Source: Vibrio rarus
Lineage (GTDB): Bacteria > Pseudomonadota > Gammaproteobacteria > Enterobacterales > Vibrionaceae
Reading direction: 5' to 3'
NCBI RefSeq assembly: GCF_024347075.1
Contig: NZ_AP024901.1
Span: 496,001-560,000, forward strand
Length of the DNA: 64,000 nt
In this document: positions 8,983 through 18,403 of the stretch, in pieces
How positions within the stretch are numbered: the stretch's first letter is position 1
Layout of the letters: the number at the start of each line of letters is the position of its first letter
Position numbers and translations under genes: made by a program
Notes under the pieces: model-generated
Database searches by the model: none
What the model was told of the DNA's origin: nothing
The model's input: only the letters and a program-made list of their open reading frames with translations

Positions 8983-10362
8983 TTAGCTAGGGCTAATCAA
9001 GCAAGTGTAACTCTTGGCGGCAACTTCCCACTCTAGGTACCCTTCAGTGGATAAATGGCGCTGTTGCTGGACCAAATCAAACATATCCTTATTCCAGCGC
9101 AAACGAATCACCTTGGCGGTAGAGCCTTTATTGATCGCCACTAAGCCACGGTCTCCGCGACTAAACAGTAAATGATCATCACTCACTTCCAACACCTGCA
9201 TCAGTAAGCCGTGAACAAAGTTATGAAAATCAATCAATACTTTCATTCGAGGATCGCTCCAAGCGTTCATCCAGCGAGGCTGACCTTGATCATCGGTAAT
9301 AGCACTCGGATTTAAGTCGGTATACACCAAAGGTACGCCACCATCTCGGCACAAAATATAGCAATAACCTAACCACTCTGACGCTTGCGCCATAATAAGC
9401 CCATGAAAGACATCATTATTAGGAATATCATGAGTCACAACGAAGGTAATGGCTCTTTGTCGTTTCAACGCCTCACCCACATTGTATGGATCAATCAGAG
9501 CCGACATGCGCCCTTCAGGTTTTAACGCATGCAATACGGTGTTAAAGAGCGGGAAGTCGTAGGCCCCTAATTTGGTTTTTCTTAGATAGGGCTTTAGAAA
9601 GAGTTCATACTCTTGTTTGGTTGCACCACCGTCGGTAATAATTTCACCAAAAATGTGCACCCCTTCGGTGATGTCTCGTGTCCAAACTTTACGTAACTGC
9701 TCGATAGAAATATGCTTTGCTGCATCAATGCGAAAGCCTTTCACTCCCAGCGCTTTCATCGCTAACAGATAGGACTGCTGCTGCTGCACTACATGTTCAC
9801 AATCTCGTAATGTGGGCAATCCGGGATCATGGGCGCCGTCGCTGATCCTGCCGTTTTGCACTTGCCATTTGTCTCGCCAATCTTTGATATCAAAGGCTTC
9901 AACAAAATCGTTTTCGGTAAATAAGGGCTGGCTCAAATCCCCAAACAAGGCTAATGATTGATAGTATTCCATATGCTTGGCGTACTTTTCCAACTCACAT
10001 TGACTGGGGTATTGCAGATCCCTACGACGGTCCGACTCATTCGCCATATGGTTAAAGACCACATCGATATATAGCCGAATGCCCACGGCCTGCAAACATT
10101 CAATCATGGCTTTAAAATCATGAGTATTACCTAGCTGATTATCAATAATTCGATAATCTTGCGGTTGATATCGTTGCCACCACGCCGTGCCTTTTTCATG
10201 CTGTAACGACTTCATTGGCGGTGAGACTAACACCGCTTTGTAGCCTAACTGGCTCATTTGCAGAGCTTTCTCTGCTACCTCTTTATAGGGCCAATCAAAC
10301 GCATGTAGAATCACATCCGTCGCCCTTACACTATCCATAGTTAAAGTCATGAGATCTCGCAT
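8983..10362 (-). CDS. GH13 alpha-amylase-family glycosidase
   Basis: A 459-aa protein without a signal peptide, so probably cytoplasmic. The conserved GH13 blocks are present: DVVFNH near residue 100, GFRIDAAKH with nucleophile D213, FGEII with acid/base E240, and VTHD with D312. It should hydrolyse or rearrange alpha-1,4-glucans. It lies about 8 kb from the glycogen/maltodextrin genes on the same strand, but is not in an operon with them. The start has AAAGG a few bases upstream. Exact specificity is not readable. Confidence 0.85.
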   Translation of the reverse strand: MRDLMTLTMDSVRATDVILHAFDWPYKEVAEKALQMSQLGYKAVLVSPPMKSLQHEKGTAWWQRYQPQDYRIIDNQLGNTHDFKAMIECLQAVGIRLYIDVVFNHMANESDRRRDLQYPSQCELEKYAKHMEYYQSLALFGDLSQPLFTENDFVEAFDIKDWRDKWQVQNGRISDGAHDPGLPTLRDCEHVVQQQQSYLLAMKALGVKGFRIDAAKHISIEQLRKVWTRDITEGVHIFGEIITDGGATKQEYELFLKPYLRKTKLGAYDFPLFNTVLHALKPEGRMSALIDPYNVGEALKRQRAITFVVTHDIPNNDVFHGLIMAQASEWLGYCYILCRDGGVPLVYTDLNPSAITDDQGQPRWMNAWSDPRMKVLIDFHNFVHGLLMQVLEVSDDHLLFSRGDRGLVAINKGSTAKVIRLRWNKDMFDLVQQQRHLSTEGYLEWEVAAKSYTCLISPS

Positions 10363-10565
10363 ACAACACCTTTACCACTTGGGCGGCTTTTTTAGCCAGT
10401 AGGGATACCCTACAAGATATATGCCAATAGCAAAATCCTCCCTAGCATAAAATTAAAGGGTGAGATGACCATGGCTAGGGCGCAGAGATTCAACCGTTTC
10501 ATTGCGTCGAGGCTTTACCTTAGGGCTGAGATAGCCAATTTTACTCACCCGTTACCCTCTTTCAT

Positions 10566-10985
10566 TTAACGCCACGGCGCCTGCAACGTCGGCTTTTTAT
10601 TGAGCGGACTTGCGGCCGGTTTGCCAGCAAGTTTCAGGCCGAGGTAATACACATGAGCGGTAATCTCATCAATGCCGTCCTCGATGCATAAGCGTTTGAA
10701 TAAACGGTCGGCATGGTCTTTATCGTCCATAGGCAGCTTCTCACAGCGAAGTAACTGATACAGGGCATCATGAACCAATGAGGCCCGCATATTATCGGAA
10801 CGATCCACCACAGGGCCCGAAGGACCATCCCACGCATAACCTGCCCGTACTGTCAGCCGCCCTTGCTCGGTTAGTTGAATAAATTTCAGTTGCACGCTTT
10901 GCTTGGGAAACATTTCCACATGAAGTACAAAATCCTCTGCTAGCTGGTATTTATACCCAGCGCGATAACAAATACATTGAGACAT
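10566..10985 (-). CDS. DUF1353 protein
   Basis: A 139-aa protein containing AGYAWDGPSGP and LVHDALYQLLR, the core motifs of DUF1353, a family found in phages and bacteria with no firm function. The start at 10985 is chosen over 10997 because GGAG precedes it by 6 bases. It is a single gene with no obvious partner. The C-terminus is basic and proline-rich. Confidence 0.75.
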   Translation of the reverse strand: MSQCICYRAGYKYQLAEDFVLHVEMFPKQSVQLKFIQLTEQGRLTVRAGYAWDGPSGPVVDRSDNMRASLVHDALYQLLRCEKLPMDDKDHADRLFKRLCIEDGIDEITAHVYYLGLKLAGKPAASPLNKKPTLQAPWR

Positions 10986-11296
10986 TAACGGCTCCAATTA
11001 ACGGGTGTGATTATAACGTTAGTGGATTTCTGCGCGTTTTGGAGGCCAAAATAGGTAACGTCACAGCTGAACTGACAAATCGTGATTATGATCATATAAG
11101 AAAGGTAACAAGCTCATAAGTCATTAATGTGCCTCTTTCTAGATTCATTTATCTGTAACCTTTAGTTTTTAAAACAATTACTTACAAAGGACACAGCTAA
11201 ATTAAACTGAGTTTGCCTGCGCAAATTAGGCGCGGTTTACTGCTGTCATAGCCACAGCGACTATACTGGGATCATAAAATGCAAGGGAGAGCCATA

Positions 11297-11935
11297 ATGA
11301 TTCGTTTTATCTACTTACTTATTTTCAGTATCAGTTTTGCTGCCTATTCCAATGATTACTTAAAGCTGTATCAATCAGAAAATGAATTGGAATACAGTGA
11401 TTTAGTCATTGATGTTAAAGGGTATAAGGTGCCCACCCGCGCAGCATTTCGCGGTTGGATGCTGATGAACGGCGCTCAAGATCGAGTAAATGAAATTGCC
11501 CAGCAGTTAAAGGATGCAGGTGTAACAGAAGTGCCTTTAAAAACCATGCCCTTACACCTTATTTTGTTACAAGGAACTAACTGGGCCATGAATGGCACCT
11601 CAGTCTTTACTGTTCCCGAACGAAAACTGGTGCCCAATATGGTGCGCACAGTAAAGTTTATTCAACAGCATGTAGAGCCCGTATTAGGGCCGCTAGTGCC
11701 CGTTTCTGGTGATAGGACTCAATATTATAATCAGACCTCAGGAGGGGCCACTAAGAGTAAACACTTGAGCTTTTGTGCATTAGATTTAGTCCCCATCAAT
11801 CCCCTCACTCGAGAGGAGCTGCATAAAAAGCTATGGAGTATTTATAAAAGTGTTGGCAAAGAACACAATATGGGAATGGGGCTTTATTCTGGGGTACGTT
11901 TCCACATAGATACCTGCGGATATCGGCATTGGTAG
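11297..11935 (+). CDS. exported M15-like (D-Ala-D-Ala carboxypeptidase-like) protein
   Basis: A 212-aa protein with a short signal peptide ending near residue 17 (FAAYSND). The C-terminal half carries SKHLSFCALDLVP and RFHIDTCGYRHW, an H-x6-D ... H-x-D arrangement matching the zinc-binding and catalytic residues of M15/VanY-type peptidases. Inference: a periplasmic enzyme acting on peptidoglycan stem peptides. The ATG at 11297 has GGAG upstream. Two cysteines near the active site may form a disulfide. Confidence 0.7.
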   Translation: MIRFIYLLIFSISFAAYSNDYLKLYQSENELEYSDLVIDVKGYKVPTRAAFRGWMLMNGAQDRVNEIAQQLKDAGVTEVPLKTMPLHLILLQGTNWAMNGTSVFTVPERKLVPNMVRTVKFIQQHVEPVLGPLVPVSGDRTQYYNQTSGGATKSKHLSFCALDLVPINPLTREELHKKLWSIYKSVGKEHNMGMGLYSGVRFHIDTCGYRHW

Positions 11936-11943
11936 CGCAGAGC

Positions 11944-11974
11944 CCCCTAACTGCAGAGGTATAGCAGTTAGGGG
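11944..11974. terminator. hairpin between convergent genes
   Basis: CCCCTAACTGC and GCAGTTAGGGG form a perfect 11-bp stem with a 9-base loop between the M15-like gene and queE, which converge here. No T-tract follows, so it may be a bidirectional transcript-end structure. Confidence 0.45.
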
Positions 11975-11997
11975 CGATAGGGATTACCTTTAAAGCT

Positions 11998-12663
11998 CTA
12001 GGCGATATCTAAATATTTATGTGTTTGCACCGATAATCGCCAATTATTGGCAATGCAGGTATCAATGCATAACTGGGTTGCTCTTGGCTTTTGACTGATA
12101 GGTTGCAACAAGATCTCCGTTTGCGGTTGCAATGTGCTGCTACTCAATAAAGCCTGGAGAGCATCAATATCTGACTGCTTAGCAACAGGGTGCTTAATCT
12201 CATTCGCCCGAGACATAGCACTTGGCTCTATGGGCAGTTTGCCTTTCATGGCAATTTTTGGCGATACCGTCACCCACGTCCCTTGACTGGCCTGAACAGC
12301 AAAGGTGCCACTGGTTTCTATTTGACAGCGATAACCATTGTCTTCTAGCAGCGATGTTAACGGGCGCAAATCATACTGGCATGGCTCCCCACCGGTAATC
12401 ACAACATGCTTAGCACGGTAATGCTCTACACAATAACGCACCAAGTCTTGTTCACTTCGCTGACACCAATCATCATTATCGCTTTGTTTCACCATGATTT
12501 GTGCAAAATCGGTTTCACGCTCAGGGTCAATATCCCATGTTTGCTTAGTGTCACACCAAGCACAACCTACCGGGCAACCTTGCAAACGAATAAAGATCGC
12601 AGGCACACCAGTAAAAAAGCCTTCACCTTGAATGGTTTCAAACATCTCGTTTATTTTAAGCAC
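11998..12663 (-). CDS. queE: 7-carboxy-7-deazaguanine synthase QueE
   Basis: A radical-SAM enzyme of about 221 aa that converts 6-carboxytetrahydropterin to 7-carboxy-7-deazaguanine in queuosine biosynthesis. The cluster-binding motif CPVGCAWC (C-x3-C-x2-C) lies near residue 27, after the family opening INEMFETIQGEG. GGEPC follows in the middle. The GTG at 12663, one base after the queD stop and preceded by GGTGAG, gives the usual N-terminus; the frame also opens further upstream at 12714. It forms a two-gene operon with queD. Confidence 0.9.
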   Translation of the reverse strand: MLKINEMFETIQGEGFFTGVPAIFIRLQGCPVGCAWCDTKQTWDIDPERETDFAQIMVKQSDNDDWCQRSEQDLVRYCVEHYRAKHVVITGGEPCQYDLRPLTSLLEDNGYRCQIETSGTFAVQASQGTWVTVSPKIAMKGKLPIEPSAMSRANEIKHPVAKQSDIDALQALLSSSTLQPQTEILLQPISQKPRATQLCIDTCIANNWRLSVQTHKYLDIA

Positions 12664-12664
12664 A

Positions 12665-13027
12665 TTACTCACCCGTATAAATACAACCAGCAGTACAGGT
12701 TTCTTTAATTTCAACCTTACTTAGCAGTGGCAACAGTGGTTTCGTTTGCTGATAAATCCACTTGGCCAATACCTCACTGGTTGGGTTTTCTAAGCCATCA
12801 ATGTCATTTAAATAATGATGGTCAAGACGCTCATAAATAGGCTTAAATTGTGCTTTAACATCACCAAAATCAATAATCCAGCCTGTGTGCGCATCCACTT
12901 CCCCTTTTAAATAAAGACGAACTAGAAATGAGTGGCCATGCAAACGACCGCATTTATGCCCTTCTGGTACATGAGGCAGTTTGTGAGCGGCTTCAAACAT
13001 AAATTCTTTGTAGATTTCAGTAGTCAT
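12665..13027 (-). CDS. queD: 6-carboxytetrahydropterin synthase QueD
   Basis: A 120-aa protein of the QueD/PTPS-I family. It carries [17 protein letters not shown] and DHHYLND, which supply the zinc-binding histidines and the catalytic Cys. It makes 6-carboxy-5,6,7,8-tetrahydropterin from dihydroneopterin triphosphate, the step before QueE. An upstream extension to 13147 is open but includes the porin terminator and is hydrophobic, so the ATG at 13027 is the true start. Confidence 0.9.
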   Translation of the reverse strand: MTTEIYKEFMFEAAHKLPHVPEGHKCGRLHGHSFLVRLYLKGEVDAHTGWIIDFGDVKAQFKPIYERLDHHYLNDIDGLENPTSEVLAKWIYQQTKPLLPLLSKVEIKETCTAGCIYTGE

Positions 13028-13129
13028 AACGTTCTTCTGTGCGTGGGTCATAGGACCTAAATAGAGAAAGGCACGGATTGTAGCAAGTTTATATGAAAGC
13101 CCCAATAAAAACCGAAATAAGCTAATAAA

Positions 13130-13156
13130 AGAAAAAGGCAGAGCCAATGCTCTGCC
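13130..13156 (-). terminator. rho-independent terminator of the porin gene
   Basis: On the minus strand GGCAGAG and CTCTGCC pair over 7 bases with a 6-base loop, followed by TTTTTC. It starts about 26 bases after the porin stop. Confidence 0.8.
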
Positions 13157-13182
13157 TTATATTATAGTGTTCTAAAAAAGAA

Positions 13183-14166
13183 TTATAGGAGGTATCGAAC
13201 ACCTAGTGCGTATAGATTATCATCACTTGAAACATCATCACCTAAGTCAATTTCATAACCTGCATAACCAATAAATTTCGGCGTAAAGTTATATTCAACC
13301 TGTAGGGCCATTTGACTCAATAACGTTTCATTGCTGTCGTCATCTTCTACTGATTCATAGTTCAATGAAAAATTCAGGCTGTTGGCCAGCGCAAAGGCGG
13401 CAATGGCTTCAATAGCGGTGGAATCAAAATTACCTTGGAATTGCTGTCCCATTTCATACACAGCGGCTAAATAGAGACCGTCTCCGTATGAGCCGAATTT
13501 AGCCGACAGTACGTTGGCCATGGCATCATCATTGTCATAGGACACCGCACCGGTATTAAATGCATAACCCACGCTAACACCTGCAAAATCTGCAGACAGT
13601 GCTATCTGACCACGATTGCCATAATCCAGGCCACCATCACTGTTTTTACCCTGCCAACCCGCACCTAAATTTAGACCAAAGTTATCCCCCATCATGAAGG
13701 TTTTACGATAGGAGAGCATTCGTTCAGCACGAGCAGAACCTAAGTTATAGTGATTGGTGTACAAAAAGTCATTGGCAAAGGCGATAGGCATATCGGCAAC
13801 ACCTGCCACATCATAATAAGGGGACCATTGTGTACCAGCCACCGCTCGGCCCCACATATCATGGGTTATACCAATGTAACCAAGACGGGTTGAGAAGGAG
13901 TTATCTCCACCTTCTAACGTATTAAGCCCCCACTCGGCTTTAGCATCCACGGTAAAACCGCTACCTATATCTTGCGTGGCGTTAATATTAATACGGGGGG
14001 ATACAGACTGAACTTTAACATCATCGTCCGCATCATTGCCCACCCCCATAGAGATATGACCGCCCACAGAGAACGTAGAGCCATCATTGTTATATAACTC
14101 TACCGCAAAACTTTGACCGGCAAAGGTCACACCTGCAATTACACTTGCTAATAACGTCTTTTTCAT
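13183..14166 (-). CDS. outer-membrane porin (OmpU-like general porin)
   Basis: A 327-aa beta-barrel protein with a classical signal peptide (MKKTLLASVIAGVTFAGQSFA, cleaved before VELYNNDG). The mature chain alternates short polar and aromatic strands and ends in a strand with terminal aromatic/hydrophobic residues (YALGVRYLL), as porins do. Several acidic loops suit a marine trimeric porin. The start has GGAAAG upstream and the frame extension to 14235 is not needed. A terminator follows. The long AT-rich upstream region suggests complex regulation. Confidence 0.85.
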   Translation of the reverse strand: MKKTLLASVIAGVTFAGQSFAVELYNNDGSTFSVGGHISMGVGNDADDDVKVQSVSPRININATQDIGSGFTVDAKAEWGLNTLEGGDNSFSTRLGYIGITHDMWGRAVAGTQWSPYYDVAGVADMPIAFANDFLYTNHYNLGSARAERMLSYRKTFMMGDNFGLNLGAGWQGKNSDGGLDYGNRGQIALSADFAGVSVGYAFNTGAVSYDNDDAMANVLSAKFGSYGDGLYLAAVYEMGQQFQGNFDSTAIEAIAAFALANSLNFSLNYESVEDDDSNETLLSQMALQVEYNFTPKFIGYAGYEIDLGDDVSSDDNLYALGVRYLL

Positions 14167-14805
14167 AATGTCTTTCCATTTACCTATGTGTATAAAAAGT
14201 TGTGTTAAAAACACTGTAAATATCGTACAACTCAATCGACTTATTTTTTATTATGATGCAAATCGCTCAAGGCTTTTTGCTATAAAGCAACCTGTGGAAG
14301 ATAGATAGTGTATGCCCCCCATATTTGGTTTTAGTGATCATTTTTCACTCAAAACAAAGATTGCCTTTTATAAAAAGCGTAGTAATGATTTTTTAATAAA
14401 CCAATCAAAAAGCGTGCATAGATCACAAAAAATGCATATTACTGCCTATTTAAGTCCATTTGTGAACTGTATATGCGTTCTTTAGTCGTGGTAGTGGGTG
14501 ATTGAAAATAGTAACAAGAAGAGTAAAGGTACAGGATGCTCAGGCATGGGCATCAACATTAAGGTAGAAATGCAACAGAAAACATCAACTTTCGAATTTG
14601 TATTTTCGAATTATACCAATCACAGTAATTAAGTGTTTCAACAAGCTCGAATGCTCCATTAATTACTACGATTAGTATTAACAATAGTTAGAAAATAAAT
14701 ATAATAATAACGAGTAGAGAATTAAATAATCCAGCAGAGAGTCATGATTTTATAGAATAAAGCAATATGCGTATACTGCGCTAAAATCTCTGCTGAATAA
14801 TCATG
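14167..14805. other. porin upstream region, no gene seen
   Basis: This 640-bp AT-rich gap holds the porin promoter side (higher coordinates relative to 14166), one copy of a short dispersed element at about 14611-14680, and no convincing reading frame. A weak AGTGA-N7-TCACT dyad near 14333 resembles a poor CRP site. Confidence 0.5.
14611..14680. repeat. dispersed MITE-like element, copy A (short form)
   Basis: This stretch opens with ATACCAATCACAGTAATTAA and closes with the near-complement of the same sequence, giving imperfect terminal inverted repeats of about 20 bp. The inner part AACAAGCT.GAATG is shared with copy B at 32541-32640 and copy C at 48913-49078. It looks like an internally deleted form of those longer copies. 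Confidence 0.6.
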
Positions 14806-15384
14806 TTATTTGTAAGCCACGCCCATTAATACCGGTTTTGATGAGCCATCTTTCATTTTAATATCAAACGGAATTGAAATTTCTATATCAGTAAAGCCGG
14901 CACCATGCAAAATAGAGTGGGCAGATTGCTGCGTTAAACCTTGGTCGCTATCGTCACTTAGCCAATCCCAATGCACAAAGACACCCAATTCATCTAGCAA
15001 AGAGTGAATGATGACCGCCGTTTCTTTAAAATCCGCAACAAAACCACACACCGAAGAGGCAACCACTATATCAAATTGCTTTCTAAATGCGGGGTGTTGG
15101 GCAACTAAACCACGGGTGAGTTCATCCACAACTGGCTCTACATTATGTAGCGCTTTTTTATCCAACTCTTCAATCATGGCTTCTGAGGCATCCAGTGCCA
15201 CAATGCTTTTCGCTAAAGGCGCCATTCGTTGACTCAATAAACCGGTGCCACAACCAAAATCCAATATATTGGCTCCCGTCACTGACTGTAACGCTTGCAG
15301 TTCGGCAAAGGCCTGATCTGAAAATTGAGCGGTGGCAGGATCGCTCTCCCACTGAGCAGCATAATCATCCCAGTTGTGCTTCAT
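14806..15384 (-). CDS. class I SAM-dependent methyltransferase
   Basis: A 192-aa soluble protein with the SAM-binding motif I ILDFGCGTGLLS near residue 42 and an acidic residue ending motif II (VALDASEAMI). It looks like the small-molecule methyltransferase fold (Methyltransf_11/25 type). The substrate is unknown. The ATG at 15384 has GGAT at 7 bases and gives the N-terminus MKHNWDDYAAQW; alternatives lie at 15396 and 15429. It is a single gene. Confidence 0.75.
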   Translation of the reverse strand: MKHNWDDYAAQWESDPATAQFSDQAFAELQALQSVTGANILDFGCGTGLLSQRMAPLAKSIVALDASEAMIEELDKKALHNVEPVVDELTRGLVAQHPAFRKQFDIVVASSVCGFVADFKETAVIIHSLLDELGVFVHWDWLSDDSDQGLTQQSAHSILHGAGFTDIEISIPFDIKMKDGSSKPVLMGVAYK

Positions 15385-15597
15385 ATGACTATCCATCCTA
15401 AAATTTGTTGCGTACGCTGAGTAAAGCAAATCTTGCTAAAAAAAGATACCAAATTACATGTAATACAAAGAGATATTGGGCGTCGATCATGTGACGCTTG
15501 ATTTTTCATCACTCCTTCCCCATAACTTGCTCAAAACAGAGTTTACACGCACCGTTGAGGTCAAGGCTATACTTGCATTATGTTGCACTCTAATTTA

Positions 15598-15620
15598 AAG
15601 TTGCATCTCATTTGCAACTT
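15598..15620. promoter_or_regulatory. candidate NsrR operator before nnrS
   Basis: The half-sites AAGTTGCATCT and ATTTGCAACTT flank a single C, giving the 11-1-11 geometry of NsrR nitric-oxide repressor sites (consensus AANATGCATTT and its complement). The core palindrome AAAGTTGCA / TGCAACTTT is perfect. It ends 13 bases before the nnrS start. A strict NsrR site would have A at position 4 of the half-site instead of T. Confidence 0.55.
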
Positions 15621-15633
15621 TAAGGTTTTGACC

Positions 15634-16818
15634 ATGTTAAATATTACGGATAAAGCACAAGAGGAAGCCATCACTCCCTTGCTAAGACTTGGCTTTCGTC
15701 CCTTTTTTTTGCTTGGCGCGTTATACGCATTTATAGCCATCCCTGTATGGATTTATGCTTTTCAGCATGGTCAACCTACAGCTCTAGGAGCACCGGCGCT
15801 ATGGTGGCACGCCCATGAAATGTTGTTCGGTTTTGCCATGGCCATTGTGGCAGGCTTTGTTTTAACTGCTGTACAAAACTGGACCGGTATTAACGGCACG
15901 AAAAGTACTCGTTTAGGTGTGATTGTCGGCCTATGGCTCGCGCCACGAATTTTATTTTGGACTCCTGCCCCATTATGGCTCATTGCCATTGTAGAAAGCT
16001 TATTTCTACTTGCTGTGGCTTATGAAATTGCCATTCGAGTCTTTAAGTCCAAAGGCTGGCGAAATCTATTCTTTGTGCCCTTATTTGCGTTAGCCATTGT
16101 GGCTAATTTTGCAAGTTATGCGACCATTAATGGGCTGGCCCCTTTTACCTCAAGCGCGGTATGGCAGGCTATGTTGTGGTGGTTCATGTTGCTGCTATCG
16201 GTGATGGGTGGACGTGTTATCCCCTTCTTTACTTCCCGTCGCTTCCAGTTTGATAAGCCTCAACCTATATTATGGATTGAAGTGGCGGGTAATTTACCCT
16301 TAATGCTGCTGTTCGTTTTAAGCTTTTTCCCTATTACTTTGCAAACGCTACAAACACCATTGTTTATTTTGGCAGGGGTGTTTCAGTTAATTAAAGTGTT
16401 GCGGTGGAAACCCTGGACCACACTGACTGAGCCTTTAGTATGGTCATTACATGCCGCTTATGCCTGTATTCCAGGTTACCTGTTGCTCAAAGGACTCACC
16501 ACCAATCAGTGGCTGGCACACACGTCTTTGCATCTGTTTGCAATAGGAGCATTAGCTGGGTTGATTTTAGCAATGATTGCGCGGGTGACGATGGGACACA
16601 CTGGCAGAAATATTTATCAAGGCCCCTCCATGCACATCGCTTTTGCCGCCTTGATGTTATCGGCCCTTGTAAGAAGTATTGGGGTTGGCATCTGGCCACA
16701 ATTTACTCTACAGCTGTTGGATGTGGCAACCGTGCTTTGGATGCTGAGCTTTGGCCTATATCTATTAAAATTTGGCAAAATGCTCATGACAGCCAGAGCC
16801 GATGGACACCCAGGCTAA
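15634..16818 (+). CDS. nnrS: NnrS family haem-copper membrane protein
   Basis: A polytopic membrane protein of 394 aa with about 12 hydrophobic segments and conserved histidines in WWHAHEMLFGFAMAI and the late ARVTMGHTGR. These are hallmarks of NnrS, a protein that lowers nitrosative stress and is commonly controlled by NsrR or NorR. The frame opens at 15580, but AAGG precedes the ATG at 15634 and the palindromic operator lies before it, so the shorter start is right. A long hairpin follows the gene. Confidence 0.88.
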   Translation: MLNITDKAQEEAITPLLRLGFRPFFLLGALYAFIAIPVWIYAFQHGQPTALGAPALWWHAHEMLFGFAMAIVAGFVLTAVQNWTGINGTKSTRLGVIVGLWLAPRILFWTPAPLWLIAIVESLFLLAVAYEIAIRVFKSKGWRNLFFVPLFALAIVANFASYATINGLAPFTSSAVWQAMLWWFMLLLSVMGGRVIPFFTSRRFQFDKPQPILWIEVAGNLPLMLLFVLSFFPITLQTLQTPLFILAGVFQLIKVLRWKPWTTLTEPLVWSLHAAYACIPGYLLLKGLTTNQWLAHTSLHLFAIGALAGLILAMIARVTMGHTGRNIYQGPSMHIAFAALMLSALVRSIGVGIWPQFTLQLLDVATVLWMLSFGLYLLKFGKMLMTARADGHPG

Positions 16819-16840
16819 TCCTTCTCTAAGGACAAAATAC

Positions 16841-16879
16841 ACAACGCCCAGTAATGCCAAACACATTACTGGGCGTTGT
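16841..16879. terminator. long hairpin between nnrS and the hydrolase
   Basis: ACAACGCCCAGTAATG and CATTACTGGGCGTTGT form a perfect 16-bp stem with a 7-base loop. The minus strand continues with GTATTTTG. It probably ends transcription from both convergent genes. Confidence 0.65.
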
Positions 16880-16978
16880 GGTATCTAAGCGACAGGAAAA
16901 AAGTGAAAACGCCACAAAGGTGAAGAGCCAATAACATCGCTGTGTCAATGAGTCATGCCAATCACACAGCCCAGCCTT

Positions 16979-17833
16979 TTACTTCCTATTGGCCAATTGT
17001 ATAAATGTCTGCTTCACAGGATCGCTGTTCATAATTCGACCATGGCCCAAGGCTTGAGTGGCGACGAGTGTCACCTTGTCCATTTCATTAGCGGCCTGTT
17101 GGGATACAGCAAAACTGGTGAATTTATCCGCTTTATCATGCACAATAATGGTCGGTTGAGTACGCATTTTTAATTTCCCGTAAGGGTCAATGCTATGAAT
17201 TGGGTAGTGATACTCCACACTCACCTCTTTCACCACTTCTTCAAACAACTTCATTGAATAACCCGACCGTTGCACACTACCAAATAAATTATCTAAATAT
17301 TCTAAAACGGGGGCAATGAGCAATAGAGGGCTGTTTATGGCTTTATGATGCTTACACTCTATTGTAGAGGCCGTCCCCATACTATGGGCAATAATGCCTG
17401 CCACCTCTTCCACACTATCTAAAACCGCCTCTAACCCTTGAACAAACGCTGGGATGTGACCATATGCACCGCCACTGCTTCCATGAGCGGGCTGATCATA
17501 GGCCAAAGCCGTAAAGCCTGCTTGGGCAATGTATTCCATTAACGGGAAAAACTGATTGGCTGTGCCTGACCAACCGTGATTTAACACCCATACAGGACCA
17601 GTGCCTAAAGTATAAGTGGTCAGTTCCCCATGCATTGACGCCACCGTACCTTTCATCAAGCCTTCTGGCTCTGCATTTTTTGGCTGACTGCGCACAGGGG
17701 TTAATAGCAGTTGTCTTGCCACTTTGCGTGCATGTTTTGGCGCCACTTTATGGTGAACTCGCGTTCCCATGTTGATCAAAGAACGGCGCAAATTAAATTT
17801 TTCAGAAGTATTAAAGTAGATCTTGTCGCTCAT
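16979..17833 (-). CDS. alpha/beta hydrolase
   Basis: A 284-aa protein with the hydrolase fold marks: HGWSG near the oxyanion strand (about residue 86), the nucleophile elbow AHSMG (Ser about 151), the acid strand HDKAD and the late LGHGR His. The first 60 residues are basic and may associate with a membrane. The substrate is unknown; esterase or lipase-like activity is an inference from the fold. Confidence 0.75.
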   Translation of the reverse strand: MSDKIYFNTSEKFNLRRSLINMGTRVHHKVAPKHARKVARQLLLTPVRSQPKNAEPEGLMKGTVASMHGELTTYTLGTGPVWVLNHGWSGTANQFFPLMEYIAQAGFTALAYDQPAHGSSGGAYGHIPAFVQGLEAVLDSVEEVAGIIAHSMGTASTIECKHHKAINSPLLLIAPVLEYLDNLFGSVQRSGYSMKLFEEVVKEVSVEYHYPIHSIDPYGKLKMRTQPTIIVHDKADKFTSFAVSQQAANEMDKVTLVATQALGHGRIMNSDPVKQTFIQLANRK

Positions 17834-17930
17834 GGTGGTCCATATGTCACGTAATAGAATGCTTACTCTAACATATTTGATCTCATTATAAGATGTTGTA
17901 ATAAAATGCTTTTAATCGCGGCAAGCGCAT

Positions 17931-18305
17931 TTACATCCATACTTGCCAAATATTGATCACCATAAGCACGCCTATCACACCAAACGTGGTCAACATGCTA
18001 AAGATCCGCGCTTTCATATTCTTATTAAGCACAGCGTAACCATGGGCAAAGCGCCCCACTACAAACACTGCGCCTAATAGATGCAAGGCCCATAATGGCA
18101 AACCATTCAGCTCGGCTAAGAGCAATAGGATCAGACCAATAGGAATGTATTCCGTCGCGTTGCTATGTGCGCCACGGGCAACGGCAAGATCGTCCACTTG
18201 CCCATCAGAGTGAGACACTTGATGCTTTCTTCTTTGCTTAATGACTTGCACCGATAAGTAACAAATCCAACCGGCCAAAATCGCCGCATATAATGACGTA
18301 ATCAT
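17931..18305 (-). CDS. MAPEG family membrane protein
   Basis: A 124-aa protein with about four membrane segments and the motif ARGAHSNATEYIPIGLI, which fits the MAPEG family (microsomal glutathione transferase-like). Bacterial members are mostly uncharacterised and may conjugate glutathione to lipophilic compounds. It lies between the hydrolase and glgB, 98 bases downstream of the glgB stop, and is separated from it by a terminator. Confidence 0.8.
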   Translation of the reverse strand: MITSLYAAILAGWICYLSVQVIKQRRKHQVSHSDGQVDDLAVARGAHSNATEYIPIGLILLLLAELNGLPLWALHLLGAVFVVGRFAHGYAVLNKNMKARIFSMLTTFGVIGVLMVINIWQVWM

Positions 18306-18344
18306 AATTCTCCCTATGCAATCCCCACCATCATCATAGTCAGT

Positions 18345-18374
18345 GATAAAAGAAAGCCCAGCTTAACTGGGCTT
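18345..18374 (-). terminator. terminator of glgB
   Basis: On the minus strand AAGCCCAG and CTGGGCTT pair over 8 bases with a 5-base loop and are followed by TCTTTT. It starts about 30 bases after the glgB stop. Confidence 0.7.
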
Positions 18375-18403
18375 AAAGATAATCGTAGTGATAAGCGTCT
18401 ATA

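Noticed and set aside
14325..14345. AGTGA-N7-TCACT dyad upstream of the porin, considered as a CRP site
   Set aside because: Spacing is 7 rather than 6 and the TGTGA core is not matched, so support is too weak.
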